A stretch of 64,000 bases of DNA. Source: Apodemus sylvaticus (taxonomy: Eukaryota; Chordata; Mammalia; Rodentia; Muridae). The position numbers and the translations under genes were made by a program. The notes below the pieces were generated by a model. The model was not told the origin of the DNA. It was given only the letters and a program-made list of their open reading frames with translations, and did no database searches. The DNA lies in the NCBI RefSeq assembly GCF_947179515.1, contig NC_067492.1:7581676-7645675 (forward strand), in the 5' to 3' direction. Each line of letters opens with the position of its first letter. Position 1 is the stretch's first letter. Below, one piece after another: positions 1 to 11,215 of the stretch.

Positions 1-1194
1 CCAGATAGAAGATCATGGCCACAGGCTCCATCTGGGATCCCGGAGTGGGGAGTCTGGGAGGTGTTTAAATGACCCTCCACCAGCCCCTAGGGGATGCAGC
101 TCTTCTTAATAGCACTTTTCAAGTCTTGGCTTGCTAGTCCTGGTGACAAACAGTGTATAATTCCAGTCCCTGCCCTGTGGAGCCCTTTTTGATTGTTCCC
201 CCATTCCCTGAAATATCACAGCAGCCCAGTCCCCTCGAGGTCACCCTCCATCATCCCCACACCCATAGGAGCTCCACCCTCCGTGACACCACTGCTCAGT
301 TCATTCACACCATTGGTCCTCAGCAGTCCCAAGATGACTCCTGCCTCTTTTCCACAACACATATGACAGTTCCAGAGTGCAGAAGCTACTCAGCTCGTGG
401 GACAGCCCCACAGTAGTGTCTTCACTGAGGCAGGAAGGATTCCACGGAGCTGATGGGATAACACTAGCCCAGCCACTGTTTCTTTGCATGGTTCTCTGTC
501 AAATTGTCAATTCAGAGGCACAAAGGGCTCTTGGCATGGCCTGAGAGACCAGAAGGGCTGTGTTACTGCTCTTCATCTGGAGCGCCTGACCTGGGGTGCT
601 GGGGGGGTGCACTTTAACTGATGAACTTCTTCCTGACTGTGGAGAAGTCACGGGGCTACAAGGGGCACCCTGCCTAGCTCCTCTGCAGAAGCCCATCCGT
701 TGTGCACTGGAAATCTTGCTTATCTTGCCACCCCTACCCCCCTTCCGAGTCTGACTTTGGCCATCGGTAGCCGAGAGTATTGGGTGGCCCAGTGAAACCA
801 CAGATAAATGATACCCATGCGTTGGCAGGAGAGCCTGGCTCGCGCCTTCCTGTTGGCAGCGTCTGGGGACATTAAGGGAATACAGAGGACAGGGATGCCA
901 GAGAGGCAGAACCAAGCAGGTCTAGGCACATTGGCATCCCTTCCCCAGGCCCACTGGGACTTCATATGGCTCTGGTGTGGCTGTTAATTACAGCAAACAC
1001 AGTCCTAGCCTGAGCGTTCTCCTGTGGCCTCATTGGGCTGTTGGGCCCAGGGCTAAAAGGCTGCCTTGGGTGGTGGCTAAAGAATGGAAGCCCAGTGATG
1101 TGAGAGTGCTCTGTTTACTAAAGTGAAACCCCTCTGGGTAGAATCCCACCAGAGACTGTGGAGACTCCAAAGAGTGGGTGGAAGAGACCAGCGT
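1..1194. other. Intergenic, no feature recognised
   Basis: No exon, RNA gene or clear SINE is visible. The short open frames on both strands have no recognisable motif or splice context. In known murine maps this side lies between Slc7a5 and Klhdc4. Confidence 0.5.
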
Positions 1195-1475
1195 TGGTCT
1201 GGGAAGCTAGCTCTGTCAGTGAAGGGCTTGCCCCAAGGGGACCTGAGTTTGATCCCCCAGGGACTCACATGAAAACAGGCTGTTAGTGCTGGGGAGGTGG
1301 GGCCTGCCTAGCTTATTTGGTGAGTTTTCAGGGGTGGAGAGACTGTCCCCAAAACCAAAGTGGATGGCACCTGAGGATGCTCAGCTGATGTTGGCCTCTG
1401 ACCACCACATCCACAACTACTGCTACACACAGATGCACCCACACACAAGCACACAAATGCACATACATCCCCAAG
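1195..1475 (+). repeat. tRNA-derived SINE-like repeat with CA-rich tail
   Basis: A B-box-like stretch (gagtttgatcccccag, near 1247) is followed by the 'tgtccccaaaaccaaagtgg' region and an ACACA-rich tail at 1434-1470, the layout of older rodent tRNA-derived SINEs. The exact family is not certain. Confidence 0.5.
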
Positions 1476-1939
1476 GGGTTACTGAGCCTGGCCAAGGAGG
1501 AACAATGGCTTGGTTTTTATTTTGTTTTTTGTATGTTTGTTTTTACGGCAGTAGTGTCTGAAGAATCAGGCAGGGGCATTTGGAGTTTATAAGCAGAGTC
1601 CTGCCGTAGGGCAGATGGATGAATGTGTTTGGAGGATCCTGGCAAGCTGGCTTCTGTACCTCCAGATACCATGTCCCCTCCTGCATGCCACCCAGCCTAT
1701 GAACCCTGCCAGTCACCTTGTACAAAGCAGCACCCTGGGCTCCAGCACCTGGGGTGGACCTGGCCAGCTCAGGGCACATCCTGTTCCCTTTCTTGCCTTG
1801 CCCGTTAAGCCTCTCTATGTCCAACACATTAATTCCCAAAGAATGAAACAGCCAGAGGGACCCTAGAGAGCTGGGACTCGCTCCAGAGGATTAATGACTT
1901 CCTCAACCTGATAGAACAAGTCTGCAGAGCGGCCTACCC

Positions 1940-2165
1940 ATCCCGGATGGACGGTGGCATCGTCTTTTGTTATTCTTGTCATGTCTCCCTGGTGCTCTCC
2001 TGGCCTCACAGACATCTTGGGCAACAGCCGAGAAGAGCCCGGTGCAGAGCTGGGAGCCTTTTTTCTAATTCCCGCCTCGAGCAAAGAACAGCAGCAGCTG
2101 CTGACGTCACGCTCTGGTCGGAAGATCAGCCGGTTTGCTTCTCCGTCAGATAGACAAACCACTGC
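1940..2165. promoter_or_regulatory. Unique block with full CRE and E-box
   Basis: A perfect palindromic CRE (TGACGTCA) lies at 2102-2109, directly after an E-box CAGCTG at 2095-2100, in a stretch without recognisable repeats. CRE sites bind CREB/ATF factors. Enhancer or promoter activity is inference; no gene start is visible next to it. Confidence 0.35.
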
Positions 2166-2408
2166 TTGTTTGGCTTTTCCTTTGAAGCAAAAGTTTCTCA
2201 GTGACAGCAGAACCTTGACAATGAAAGCTGCAGGAGCCCAAGGCTCAGATAAGGTGCCAAAGGGCAGTCATCTGTCCAGGCTGGTGTGGGAGGAGATGAG
2301 TCTCAAGACTGTCCAGAGCTAAGACTCCACAGAATCCGAGCCTTGAACCTGAGCCATAGAATCTGTGACCTGAAATGGTGTGCAGAGGCTCAGGAATATG
2401 TCCTGTTT

Positions 2409-2459
2409 CCCTTCCTTCCTTCCTTCCTTCCTTCCTTCCTTCCTTCCTTCCTTCCTTCC
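2409..2459. repeat. (CCTT)n microsatellite
   Basis: About twelve near-perfect tetranucleotide units, ending in ccctataaaacg. Confidence 0.95.
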
Positions 2460-2534
2460 CTATAAAACGAAGCATGTGAGACGGAGACTGCTTGTGGGTA
2501 CAGGGGGACATCCACTTGTGCTCCTGTGAAATTG

Positions 2535-2950
2535 CCTGTTGTGATTAGCTTTAATTGTCAACTCAACTCAACCTAGACAACCTGCGAAGAGTGCCTTGGC
2601 AAGGGACTGCCTGTCAGTACCAGATTGGCCTATTAGGGATTGTCTTAATAATGTTAATTGAGGTGATAAGATCCAGCCCACTGTGGGTGGCACCATACCT
2701 TAAGTTTGGGTCCAGGACTGCATGACAGTGGAGGGATATAGCTGATCGCAAGCAAGCAGGCAGGCAGGGAAAGCATCCTTCTCTCTCTACCCTTGACTGT
2801 GGATGGGGCAGAACCAGATGTTTGAAGTTCCTGATGCCTTCACTTCCCCACAGTGACAGATGGTAACCTGGAACTTAGAGCTAAAAGAAATCCTGCTTTC
2901 CTTAGTAGGTTTTTGTTAGGATATTTTATCACAGCAGCAGACATGAAGCA
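2535..2950 (-). repeat. Rodent interspersed repeat, minus orientation
   Basis: Contains landmarks shared with the copies near 11.2, 17.5, 21.0, 24.2 and 43.3 kb when reverse-complemented: 'taattgtcaactcaac', 'cagcccactgtgggtgg', and a terminal 'tatcacagcagcagacatgaa'. I recognise the family as common in mouse but cannot name it with confidence. Confidence 0.6.
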
Positions 2951-2992
2951 AGAGCACATATCCATCGTCTTGCCTGGATATTGCCTCCTCAT

Positions 2993-3086
2993 GGGCAGCA
3001 CACCCCTGCCTCAGTACTCGTGGGCAGCACACCCCTGCCTCAGTACTCGTGGGCAGCACACCCCTGCCTCAGTACTCGTGGGCAGC
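2993..3086. repeat. 29-bp minisatellite, just over 3 units
   Basis: Units start at 2993, 3022, 3051 and 3080 (gggcagcacacccctgcctc...). The three full units are identical, which suggests recent duplication inside the tail of the preceding repeat region. Confidence 0.9.
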
Positions 3087-3236
3087 GTATCTCGGCCTAG
3101 TTGCTCATGTCGCTCCTTGACAGCGCAGCTGTGAAGTCTTCAGCTCCACCTTCCCGTTAGCATTCTTAGTCTCTTGGTCCTTCGTGTTCCCATTACATTT
3201 TAGAACCTCCTTGCTAGCTGGCATATGCTTGTTTGC

Positions 3237-3322
3237 ACGCACGCACACGTGTGTATGCACACATACACACACAGAGACAGACAGAGATGGGGTGGAGAGA
3301 AAGAGAGAGAGAGAGAGACTGA
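3237..3322. repeat. CA/GA-rich simple sequence
   Basis: Alternating gcacgcacac, acacacac and agagagag runs. Confidence 0.85.
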
Positions 3323-3344
3323 CTCTGGGTTCCTATTGAAAACG

Positions 3345-3520
3345 ACCTTGAGAGTCCTGACTATGAACAGTTGGTAGAGTGCTCATCAATGTGTGTGAGG
3401 TCCTGGGTTCAGTCCCAAGCCCAGCATAAGCGAGGCACAGTAGCTCAGATCTGCAATACTCACACTTAGAAGGTAGAGGCAGGAAGATCAGAGGTTCAAG
3501 ACTATCCTTGGGTCCATATG
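3345..3520 (+). repeat. B4-type SINE (ID plus B1 halves)
   Basis: An ID-like left half (ttggtagagtgctcatc, gaggtcctgggttcag) is followed by a B1-like right half (agaaggtagaggcaggaaga, ggttcaagac). That order is the hallmark of the B4 family. Confidence 0.65.
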
Positions 3521-4094
3521 GCTCTGTCCCAGGGCCTCTGCCACACCAGCCTCTCTCTACCCTCTGGCTAAGAGTCCTATCTTGGGATAAGGAGCACCGT
3601 CTCAGGATCACCTTTACCCTGGCTCTTCCTTCTCTACTATCCAATACTTCCTCCTTAGCATAGACCTAATTGGTCTATACCCTCTGGCCCTTCAACACAG
3701 GATGCTATACGCCGACAGACAAATCTATTTCCTCCTGCTGTGAATCGAGTTTTCACTAGCGAGATCACCACAGAGGATACCTGCTGCTGGTCCTTCAGCC
3801 ATCCTAACTGTTCCCATAAACATACGACCTCCCTCTGGGCAGCCACACCGACTTCAGATGTGTTCTTTAATGCCCATAATCATAGCCAGGCATCCTCTGC
3901 AGTCGCTTGGTAATCCTGGTGGGCTACTCTCAAGGACCCTAGTGGTTATTCTAGATCTTGGGCTATATTCTCAAAGCATCCCAGTACTCAGGGGCAGACC
4001 ACACCCATCCAACAGGCGTGTCATGCTCTATCCTTAGAGGATTGCTATCCTGGGGGTCTCCCCACAGACGCACTTCCTTCAGGTGGCTTCATCT
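3521..4094. other. Intergenic, no feature recognised
   Basis: No recognisable exon or repeat. Short open frames here lack motifs. Confidence 0.4.
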
Positions 4095-4157
4095 TTTTTT
4101 AAAAGATTTATTTATTTATATATGTAATTATTATTATATATTATACATTCATATATA

Positions 4158-4211
<54 letters not shown>

Positions 4212-4330
4212 ATTGCACTGTAGCTGTCTTCAGACACAGCAGAAGAGGGCATCAGATCTCATGGATCTGATGATCTGTGGGATCTGAACTCAGGAGCTTT
4301 GGAAGAGCAGTCAGTGCTCTTAATCGCTGA
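4095..4330 (-). repeat. B2 SINE (minus) with (TA)n
   Basis: Reads as reverse-complement B2: aaaagatttatttatt, then ctgtagctgtcttcagaca, agaagagggcatcagatc and gaagagcagtcagtgctctt. A (TA)n run at about 4157-4208 has expanded within the tail. Confidence 0.9.
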
Positions 4331-5845
4331 CCTTAGTTTCTTCTCTCATTCCTCTCTGCACTACGTGTGCTTCAGTCCCCGATACCCCTGGCTACCTCAG
4401 TCTTTCCTCTGCAGACACTTCACCCTTGAACAGCATAGCCCGCTGTCTCAGTACCCTGAGCAGGATAAATGCCAGGGCTGCCCCCAAACTTATCTCTGGT
4501 TTTGTCAAATCCTACTGACTATGCCAATGTAGAGCAAGAATCTCTGCCCTGGGTGTGTGTGTGGGGGAGCAAGCCCCCTATACCTTCTCCTTATAAGGTC
4601 GCAATGACACCTTATAAGGAGTCAGTTATACCAAAGGTCACCCCAGGGAACTGATGAGTTTGTGGGGTTCATACTCAGGAATGTGGGTGATCTTAAAGCA
4701 GCAACCCTGGAGGATCTGCACTCTGCAGGGGCAATGGTTCTCCACAGCCGTGTAGATAGAGCCCCTTCTCTACTCCTCTGAAGCCTATAGCCTCTAGGCT
4801 CCCCTGGAGGCCATGAGGAGTTAGGGAAGAATTGCATACAGCTGCCCGGGAGAGCGGCTGGACACTCCCTCCTGGGAGGGAACGTCACCAGCTAACCATT
4901 CCAGCTCTGTTGCAAGCTAGCCCTGCCTCGCCTCGTTGAAGATGGATGGCCCAGGGTTGGCCTAGAGGATACTCCTGCACAACATACTTGACCCAGTGAA
5001 CCATCTCGGCTCCCCAGCCCGATTTGCAGCTTCCCTGCAAATTATCCCAAAACAAAAGTTCTCTAGAAACAGCGGAAATGAGCCTTGGGAAGAAGTTTAG
5101 GAAGCAAGTAACGGGAGTGGGGGTGCCAGGCAGGGGAAGGAGAGCAGATTAGGGTGTCCTTGGAGGACACAGAGGCCTCTTGATGGCAAGTACAGAGGTC
5201 ACTCGGCGTCTGTTTCTTCCTACATGCTCCTGACGAAGATGCAGCAGGTGAAGGTTAGGATTAGCGCAGGCACACATCCGCCTCTGCCCTGCCCTGGGCA
5301 CTTGCCTCCCTCTCCTTCATCTTTCCTGCACCATTTATTTTCAGGACAGATGAGCAAACAGTAGTTCACTGGTTTCCATGGACACCTGAGAGATATTTGA
5401 CGGGCAGTGATTGTGTGGCTAGCAGTTGTTTCCTACGCTTGAATCGGGTCTTTTCCCTGCGCCCTTCTCCATGGGGGGGAACCAGGCAGGCATGTCTAGC
5501 GCATTGGGAAGAGGGACCCCAAATGTGAGCACCAGGGCAGTGGCAAGTCTCCTTGTTACTCTTTAAAACTGTAGCCAAGTCTACTCCTCTGGTCCCTCCC
5601 TCTTTAGAAGCATAGAGCAAAATGTTTCTCCTACACTGTTGGAGGTGGGGGGTGGGGGGTGATTCGGGAAATCAGAAAAGCCTGCAGCTTCTGCCATGCT
5701 GGTACCCAAATAGACAGGCCTGCAGGTTAGATCATCTCTTCTGATAGCGCACATCTAGTGTCTACACTACTGGACAATAGGCACTTTTACAGGAATAAAG
5801 CATCCGGCTTGAGGTTCACTCCTGCTTTGAACTGTTTCAGGATTT
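4331..5845. other. Intergenic, no feature recognised
   Basis: Unique-looking DNA. No recognisable SINE or supported exon. Open frames of 60-90 codons on both strands have no motifs. Confidence 0.4.
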
Positions 5846-5847
5846 GC

Positions 5848-5888
5848 TCCCCCTCCTCCTCCCCTCCCTCCCCCTTCCCCCTCCCCCA
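5848..5888. repeat. C/T-rich polypyrimidine tract
   Basis: Runs of ctcccctcc and ccctccccc over about 40 bases. Confidence 0.85.
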
Positions 5889-6755
5889 TCTGCATGATGC
5901 AATATTTGCTTCTTGTGTCTACAAGGCTTCCTGAGCCCCTTCTGAGATTGCCACACTGACCCCTGGTGGCCAATAGGGGCATTGCAGGCCCTGGGCAGCT
6001 GCCCAACTTCCTTAAGGTGTTGCATCAGCCCTGTTGTAATCTAAGACCTAAAAAGTCACAGTGCCAGTCTGCTTTCAGCCACCTGAAAAAGCCACAAGGG
6101 ATTTTCCCTGTCTGAGGCCTTATTGCTCATTGTTTCAGGGACCCTTGTGCGCCCGGCTCCTGATGGACAGGAGCTGGTGGCCAAGGAGGATTCGCACAGG
6201 AAGTTCCGCTGCTGTTGCCAAGCCCAGGAGCCACGACCCCCTCAGCCCCAGCCCTCCAACTCTCAGGGCTCGTGCATGGACACATACACAGAATAAGTAG
6301 AAGTGAATGTAAAATGTAAAAAAACAAACAACCAAAGGGGACTGGGGAGGAGTGGTTTGGAAGAGTGGGGAGCAGAATTCTCGGAACCAGAGCCCAAGTA
6401 AACGCCTAGCAAATGAGGTGGCCCGCCTGCAATCCCAGTTCTTGAGAAAGTGAGGCAGGGGATCCTTGGGAAAAGCTGCCCGGCTAGATTAGACAAATTG
6501 GTAAGCACTGCCTGAATGAAGTAGGAGGGGCCACCAAGAGGGCCATGCAGGGGGCCACCAAGGGAGACGCCTGGTATGAACCGCTGGCTTTAAATAAACC
6601 GATTCAAGCCGAATTAAAAGTGTAAAGGTGGGTTTATTGAGGGGCAGCTCTCAGGAGGTTTCACGGGTCCCAAAGAATGGCCAGAGACATCACCACGCAG
6701 ACAGGGCCCCACCTGCCTATGCCTCTCGAGGTGAATGATTTAGTTTTCTTTCTTT
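5889..6755. other. Intergenic, no feature recognised
   Basis: No supported exon. Short fragments resemble decayed SINE pieces but are too diverged to call. Confidence 0.35.
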
Positions 6756-6757
6756 CT

Positions 6758-6765
6758 TCTTAATT

Positions 6766-6808
<43 letters not shown>

Positions 6809-6810
6809 TT
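6758..6810. repeat. (TTTA)n microsatellite
   Basis: About thirteen tttattta units next to a minus-strand SINE remnant; probably the tail of that element. Confidence 0.95.
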
Positions 6811-6811
6811 G

Positions 6812-6900
6812 CAAGTTGGTCCCAAGTCATTATATAGCCAAGGACGACCTTAAACCAATCTTCCTGCCTCCACCTCCCAAGTGCTAGGATTCTCCTGCCT
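6812..6900 (-). repeat. Old B1-related SINE fragment
   Basis: The string ttcctgcctccacctcccaa followed by gtgctaggatt is the B1 3'-to-5' landmark in reverse orientation; the rest is diverged. Confidence 0.65.
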
Positions 6901-6957
6901 TCCTCTAAAAGTGGAGATCCGCGAGCTTCCTGAGGCTAAGTTGATGAGGTGTGTGGC

Positions 6958-6977
6958 TGCTGCCCCCTGCTGGCTAG
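6958..6977 (-). promoter_or_regulatory. CTCF-like binding motif (minus)
   Basis: The + strand GCCCCCTGCTGG at 6962-6973 is the reverse complement of CCAGCAGGGGGC, an excellent match to the CTCF core, followed on the motif strand by AGCAG. Occupancy is inference. Confidence 0.55.
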
Positions 6978-7059
6978 CTGTAGTGCTGTCCTTAAAAATT
7001 TCATCCTGAGAGTAGATTAGGATTTGTAAATTGGGGAATAACCTCGAAGGTCATGGTAA

Positions 7060-7210
7060 CAGCAGACAGGTGTGGTGACACATGCTGGTAATCTACATGG
7101 AGGCAAGGGGGGAGGGGTCAGGAGCACATGGCTATCCTCTGCTACATACATAGTGATGTCCAGGCCAGCCTGGGCTACTTGAGAGCCTGTCTCAAAACCC
7201 AGGGGAAAAA
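7060..7210 (+). repeat. B1-related SINE, diverged
   Basis: Landmarks: caggtgtggtgacacatgct, ccaggccagcctgggctact and gagcctgtctcaaaa. Confidence 0.65.
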
Positions 7211-7285
7211 AAAGACCCTGCCCCCCATATCAATTGGTTGGCTTAGAAATCATATACAAGCAGAACTAAAGGAACCAATAAGGTT

Positions 7286-7286
7286 G

Positions 7287-7321
<35 letters not shown>
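7286..7321. repeat. (TG)n microsatellite
   Basis: About eighteen perfect dinucleotide units. Confidence 0.95.
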
Positions 7322-7322
<1 letters not shown>

Positions 7323-7432
7323 CAATTACAGTTAAAAAAAGAGGTCATGGATTTGAGAAGAAACAATGGGAAACGGAGACACGGGAGGAGGGGGAAAGGG
7401 AGAGGGAGGAATGATGTAATTATATTTCATAT

Positions 7433-7616
7433 TTTTAAAAAATATTTATTTATTTATTATATGTAATTATACTGTAGCTGTCTTCAGACAGACAGAAGAG
7501 GGTGTCAGATCTCTTTACGGATGGTTGTGAGCCACCATGTGGATGCTGGGATTTGAACTCATGACCTTTGGAAGAGCAGTCGGTGCTCTTACTAGCTGAG
7601 CCATCTCTCCAGCCCT
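7433..7616 (-). repeat. B2 SINE
   Basis: Full-length reverse B2: atttatttattatatgtaat, ctgtagctgtcttcagacag, gtgagccaccatgtggatgc and ccatctctccagccc. Confidence 0.92.
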
Positions 7617-7945
7617 ATATTTCATATTTTAGAAACCCTAAAAATAAAACACAAAAACACCTGCCTGTGATCCGACTGCGAGGCGGCTGTGCAGGATCCT
7701 GATGTGTAATGTACCCCTGTACCCCATGCGCTGAAAACTGTAAAGTCGTATTTCCTCCTGGAAGTATCCCCCAGGTCTGCTCTGGTAGAGCCTCCGAGGC
7801 TCCCTGAATGCAGCTGTTCTATAGGCACAGGCTGGGCAGATGTGAGGAGAGTGCTGTTGCTGGTGATAAATTTGCTTTTTCAAAGATAGACTGCTTCAGT
7901 CAGGGCGTGGAATATGCAGGTAGCTCTGACGGTATGTATGTGTAT
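7617..7945. other. Intergenic, no feature recognised
   Basis: No exon or repeat recognised. Confidence 0.4.
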
Positions 7946-7949
7946 GTAT

Positions 7950-7959
7950 ACACACACAC

Positions 7960-8018
<59 letters not shown>

Positions 8019-8180
8019 GCATACGAATACACTGTCTGTCACTGCCATCAGACACACCAGAAGAGGGCATGGATCCCACTACAAATGGTCGTGAGCCACC
8101 ATGTGGTTGCTGGGAATTGAACTCAGGTCCTCTGGAAGAGCAGTCAGTGCTCTTATCCCCTGAGCCATCTCTCCAGCATG
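7950..8180 (-). repeat. (TA)n plus B2 SINE
   Basis: A (TA)n run at about 7963-8016 lies in the tail of a reverse B2 ending gagccatctctccagc. The B2 body carries ccagaagagggcatgg. Confidence 0.9.
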
Positions 8181-8707
8181 TTAGTTTTTAAACACTACTG
8201 CTATCACAGTTTGGAGTCCCTGGTGCTTTCTCCCTGTCTGCCTCAGGAGTCAGCCAGTTTTCCAGGCTGGTGATGTCACAGTCAACCACACGTACTGACG
8301 GCCCCAGGCAGCTGCCCCCAAGCACCAGCTGCAGGGCTGTGGAAACACGCCACGGACTCTCAGTTCCCCCTTGAGCTTCTCTTCGGCTGATTGAAGGTTA
8401 CGATCAAGGCCACGGGTGGGGGCGGGCAGGTGTCTGTCCTCCGTGGAAGCTGATTCTGAAACCTCCCTTCTGGGCAGGGCGCTAGCCACATCCCCTGTTC
8501 TTGGCCCAGTCTGTGCATGATGCAACTAGCAAGGAACCGGTGAAATGAGGTGTGGTGGAGACACGCTGGTAAGAGGCACCAGGAAGCTGGCTGGAGAGTG
8601 GGTGACATTTGAAAGATTCATCGGGAATAAATTCCTACCATCTGATTTCAAGGAAGACGAGACTTCCCCTCTGAAGGCTTTTCCTCCAACAGTACTGAGA
8701 GTGCTTT
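8181..8707. other. Intergenic, no feature recognised
   Basis: Unique-looking; no supported exon. A 92-codon reverse frame at 8250-8525 has no motif. Confidence 0.4.
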
Positions 8708-8960
8708 AGAAGCTGTTATAAGCCGTGCAGTGGTGGTGCACGCCTGTAATCCCAGCACTCTGGGAGGCAGAGGCAGGCAGATTTCTGAATTCAAGACCAA
8801 CCTGGTCTACAGAGTGAGTTCCAGGACAGCCAGGTTATACAGAGAAACCCTGTCTTGAAAAACCAAATCCAAAAGAAGAAGAAGAAGAAGAGGAGGAGGA
8901 GGAGGAGGAGGAGGAGGAGGAGGAGGAGGAGGAGGAGGAGGAGGAGAAGAAGCTGTTATA
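8708..8960 (+). repeat. B1 SINE with (GGA)n tail and intact TSD
   Basis: The B1 body starts at about 8721. It is flanked by a perfect 13-bp target-site duplication, agaagctgttata, at 8708-8720 and 8948-8960. The tail changed from A-rich to (GAA)n and then to a long (GGA)n at about 8873-8947, so the microsatellite grew inside the inserted element. Confidence 0.93.
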
Positions 8961-9330
8961 CTTCCCCACAGACTGTTTCTCTCTTCCATAAGACTCCCCC
9001 TGCCCCCACCCCCTGTCTCTATTCACATCTGTATTTCCAGGACATAACTCTTTCCTATTTGTAAGATGTTAGTAAGACATGAATGAACAGTGAACAAAAA
9101 CTCTCAAAAAAATCTCATAAAGGGACTTAGAGAATGTCTACCAGGCCTAAGGGACTGTACCAGATGAGCGACTGCTTTATTTGACATCATATGCTAGTGG
9201 AGAGCCTTCCATTTCCAAAGACCAAGAGCCATACACAGTTGTCAGCAAAACTAAGACAGGAGGCTTAGCAGGGTACAGAGCCAGAGTGTATGCTCATAAC
9301 TGGATTGGGGGCTCAAAGCTGGCTACTTTT
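8961..9330. other. Intergenic, no feature recognised
   Basis: AT-richer DNA with no recognised element. Confidence 0.4.
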
Positions 9331-9334
9331 ATTA

Positions 9335-9510
9335 TTTTTCTAAAATAGGGTGTCTTTGTGTCTCTATCCTGGAACTTGCTCTGTAGACCAGGCTAGCCAG
9401 GAGCTCACAGCAATCTGCCTGCCTCAACCTTCCAAGCACTGGGATCAAAGGGGAGCACCACCAGAAGGGGAGCACCACCAGAAGGGGAGTAACACCTGCA
9501 CCCAGCTATT
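9335..9510 (-). repeat. B1-related SINE with small internal tandem repeat
   Basis: Reverse B1 landmarks (tggaacttgctctgtagacc, ttccaagcactgggatcaaa) followed by about three copies of an 18-bp unit (aggggagcaccaccagaa). Confidence 0.7.
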
Positions 9511-9752
9511 TTTTTTTTAACCTACATTTTGAGGTTGACACAAGTTCCTTCTTTGTGGGATTTGACAGTGTAAGATATGCTAAATGTTAGTCTTTTCTAT
9601 CAGACACTTAAACATGTAAACGAGTTTACATCAAGGAATTGAAGTCATTTTTATCTCCCCAGTATTACAGAATTTTAGGCCCTGCCTCATTCTTGGAATT
9701 TAAGTAAGTGGCCCAAGTGGCAGACTCCTCTCTGCCCCCCCCCCCTCCTTTC

Positions 9753-9929
9753 CAATGTACTGACTGTTTTGTTTTGTTTTGTTTTGTTTGGATTTGGTTT
9801 TTTCGAGACAGGGTTTCTCTGTGTAGCCCTGGCTGTCCTGGAACTCACTCTGTCGACCAGGTTGCCTCTGTCTCCCAGAGTGCTGGGATTACAGGTGTGG
9901 GCCACCACCGCCCAGCCAATGCACTGACT
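9753..9929 (-). repeat. B1 SINE with TSD
   Basis: Reverse B1 with an (AAAAC)n tail. The flanks aatgtactgact (9753-9764) and aatgcactgact (about 9918-9929) are a one-mismatch target-site duplication. Confidence 0.9.
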
Positions 9930-10204
9930 CTTACTTAAATCTAGCCAGTCTTGAAAGACCATGGGGTCAGATCCCACCCGGTGTGGTAGAGACACAGGGC
10001 CGTCCCGCAGTGGTGACTGCTTCCTCTTGGCTTGCTCATGCTTCCTTGTTCCCACTTGAGCAAGAGTCAAGTTTTGCCTCACTGAGACACGTCAGTGGGA
10101 GTGCTGGTCTTTTCTTTAGGATCCCAAATGTATTTCTTAACAATGGTCTCATCACTAATGAGAATTCTGACTTTGAATATGCCCATTTAAAGATCTGGTA
10201 TTGG
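9930..10204. other. Intergenic, no feature recognised
   Basis: No exon or repeat recognised. Confidence 0.35.
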
Positions 10205-10795
10205 TTTGGGGAGTGGCTCAGTGGGTAAAGGTGGGGACCCACATGGTGGGAGGGGCAAACCAACTCCTGCGAGTGGTCCTCTGAATTCCATACATGTACT
10301 GTGGCATGCATGTACACACACACATGCACACACACATGCACATCACACACACCACACACATACACACGCACCACACCCCCACATTCCCCATACCCCCCAC
10401 TCACATACACACCACACCACACACACATTCACACACATACACATGCACTCTCACACACCACACTTACAGACACTCACACACACACTCACCCACACATGCT
10501 CACATACATACTCCTACATGCACACACACACAGAATAGACACACCACATACACACATTCACACACATGCATACACACTTACACACCACATACATACACTC
10601 ACATACATAACAATACACATACTCACACACACTCTCACACACATGCACACACACATACCACATGCACACACTCACATACACTCAGACACACATACACCCA
10701 CTTACACACACCACACTTACCACACCACACTTTCACATACACCCCACCAGCACTCCTCACTCCACACCCCACAACCACAACCACACACATCACTT
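10205..10795 (+). repeat. tRNA-SINE fragment plus long CA-rich region
   Basis: A short SINE piece (gtggctcagtgggtaaaggt, gtcctctgaattcc) leads into about 480 bases of degenerate (CA)n with acat, cact and cacc variants. Open in several frames as His/Thr-rich strings, which are not proteins. Confidence 0.85.
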
Positions 10796-10896
10796 TGTAA
10801 AAAGAGAGACTTTGGTATCAACTTCCTGATCAGGAAATCACATTCCTCTGCTTTCCTTTTTGTTCCAGTCTGAGGAGAAGGTAAGGATGGCACGGG

Positions 10897-10965
10897 GGTG
10901 GGGGTGGGGGTGAGGGGTGGGGTGGGGTGTGTGTGTGTGTGGGGGGGGGGTGGGTGGTCCCTGAC
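10897..10965. repeat. G-rich (GGGGT)n and (GT)n
   Basis: ggggtgggggtgggggtg followed by gtgtgtgtg and a run of G. Several G-tracts, so quadruplex formation is possible. Confidence 0.85.
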
Positions 10966-11215
10966 GGACGGGGTGGTCCCTGGAAATACCGTGGTTTCAC
11001 TGGAGTTTCACTATCCAGGAGCTGCTAGGAAACCTACCCAGGCCACACAGAGGCACTGGTGGCACCTCTGCCAGCTGTGCTGGAACCTTGTGCCCCCTCT
11101 GCCAGCCTCCTGCATCCCGCCAACACCAGTCTGATGCCCTGGTCGCCCATGGGCCCCTGAAACACAGACATAGGCAGACAGTTGACAGGTGAGTTTACAA
11201 ATCACATATTTTGCC

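Noticed and set aside
2993..3086. CRISPR-like direct repeats (also 14574-14755 and 41516-41825)
   Set aside because: Head-to-tail minisatellites with no unique spacers, in a mammalian genome.
8041..8180. tRNA-like sequences in B2 and ID copies
   Set aside because: They are SINEs derived from tRNA, not tRNA genes; no intact cloverleaf.
8807..9064. Poly-Pro, poly-Ser and poly-Arg frames
   Set aside because: Translation of the (GGA)n tail of a B1 insertion with a proven TSD.
10206..10873. His/Thr-rich frames of 110-190 codons
   Set aside because: Translation of degenerate (CA)n; composition artefact.
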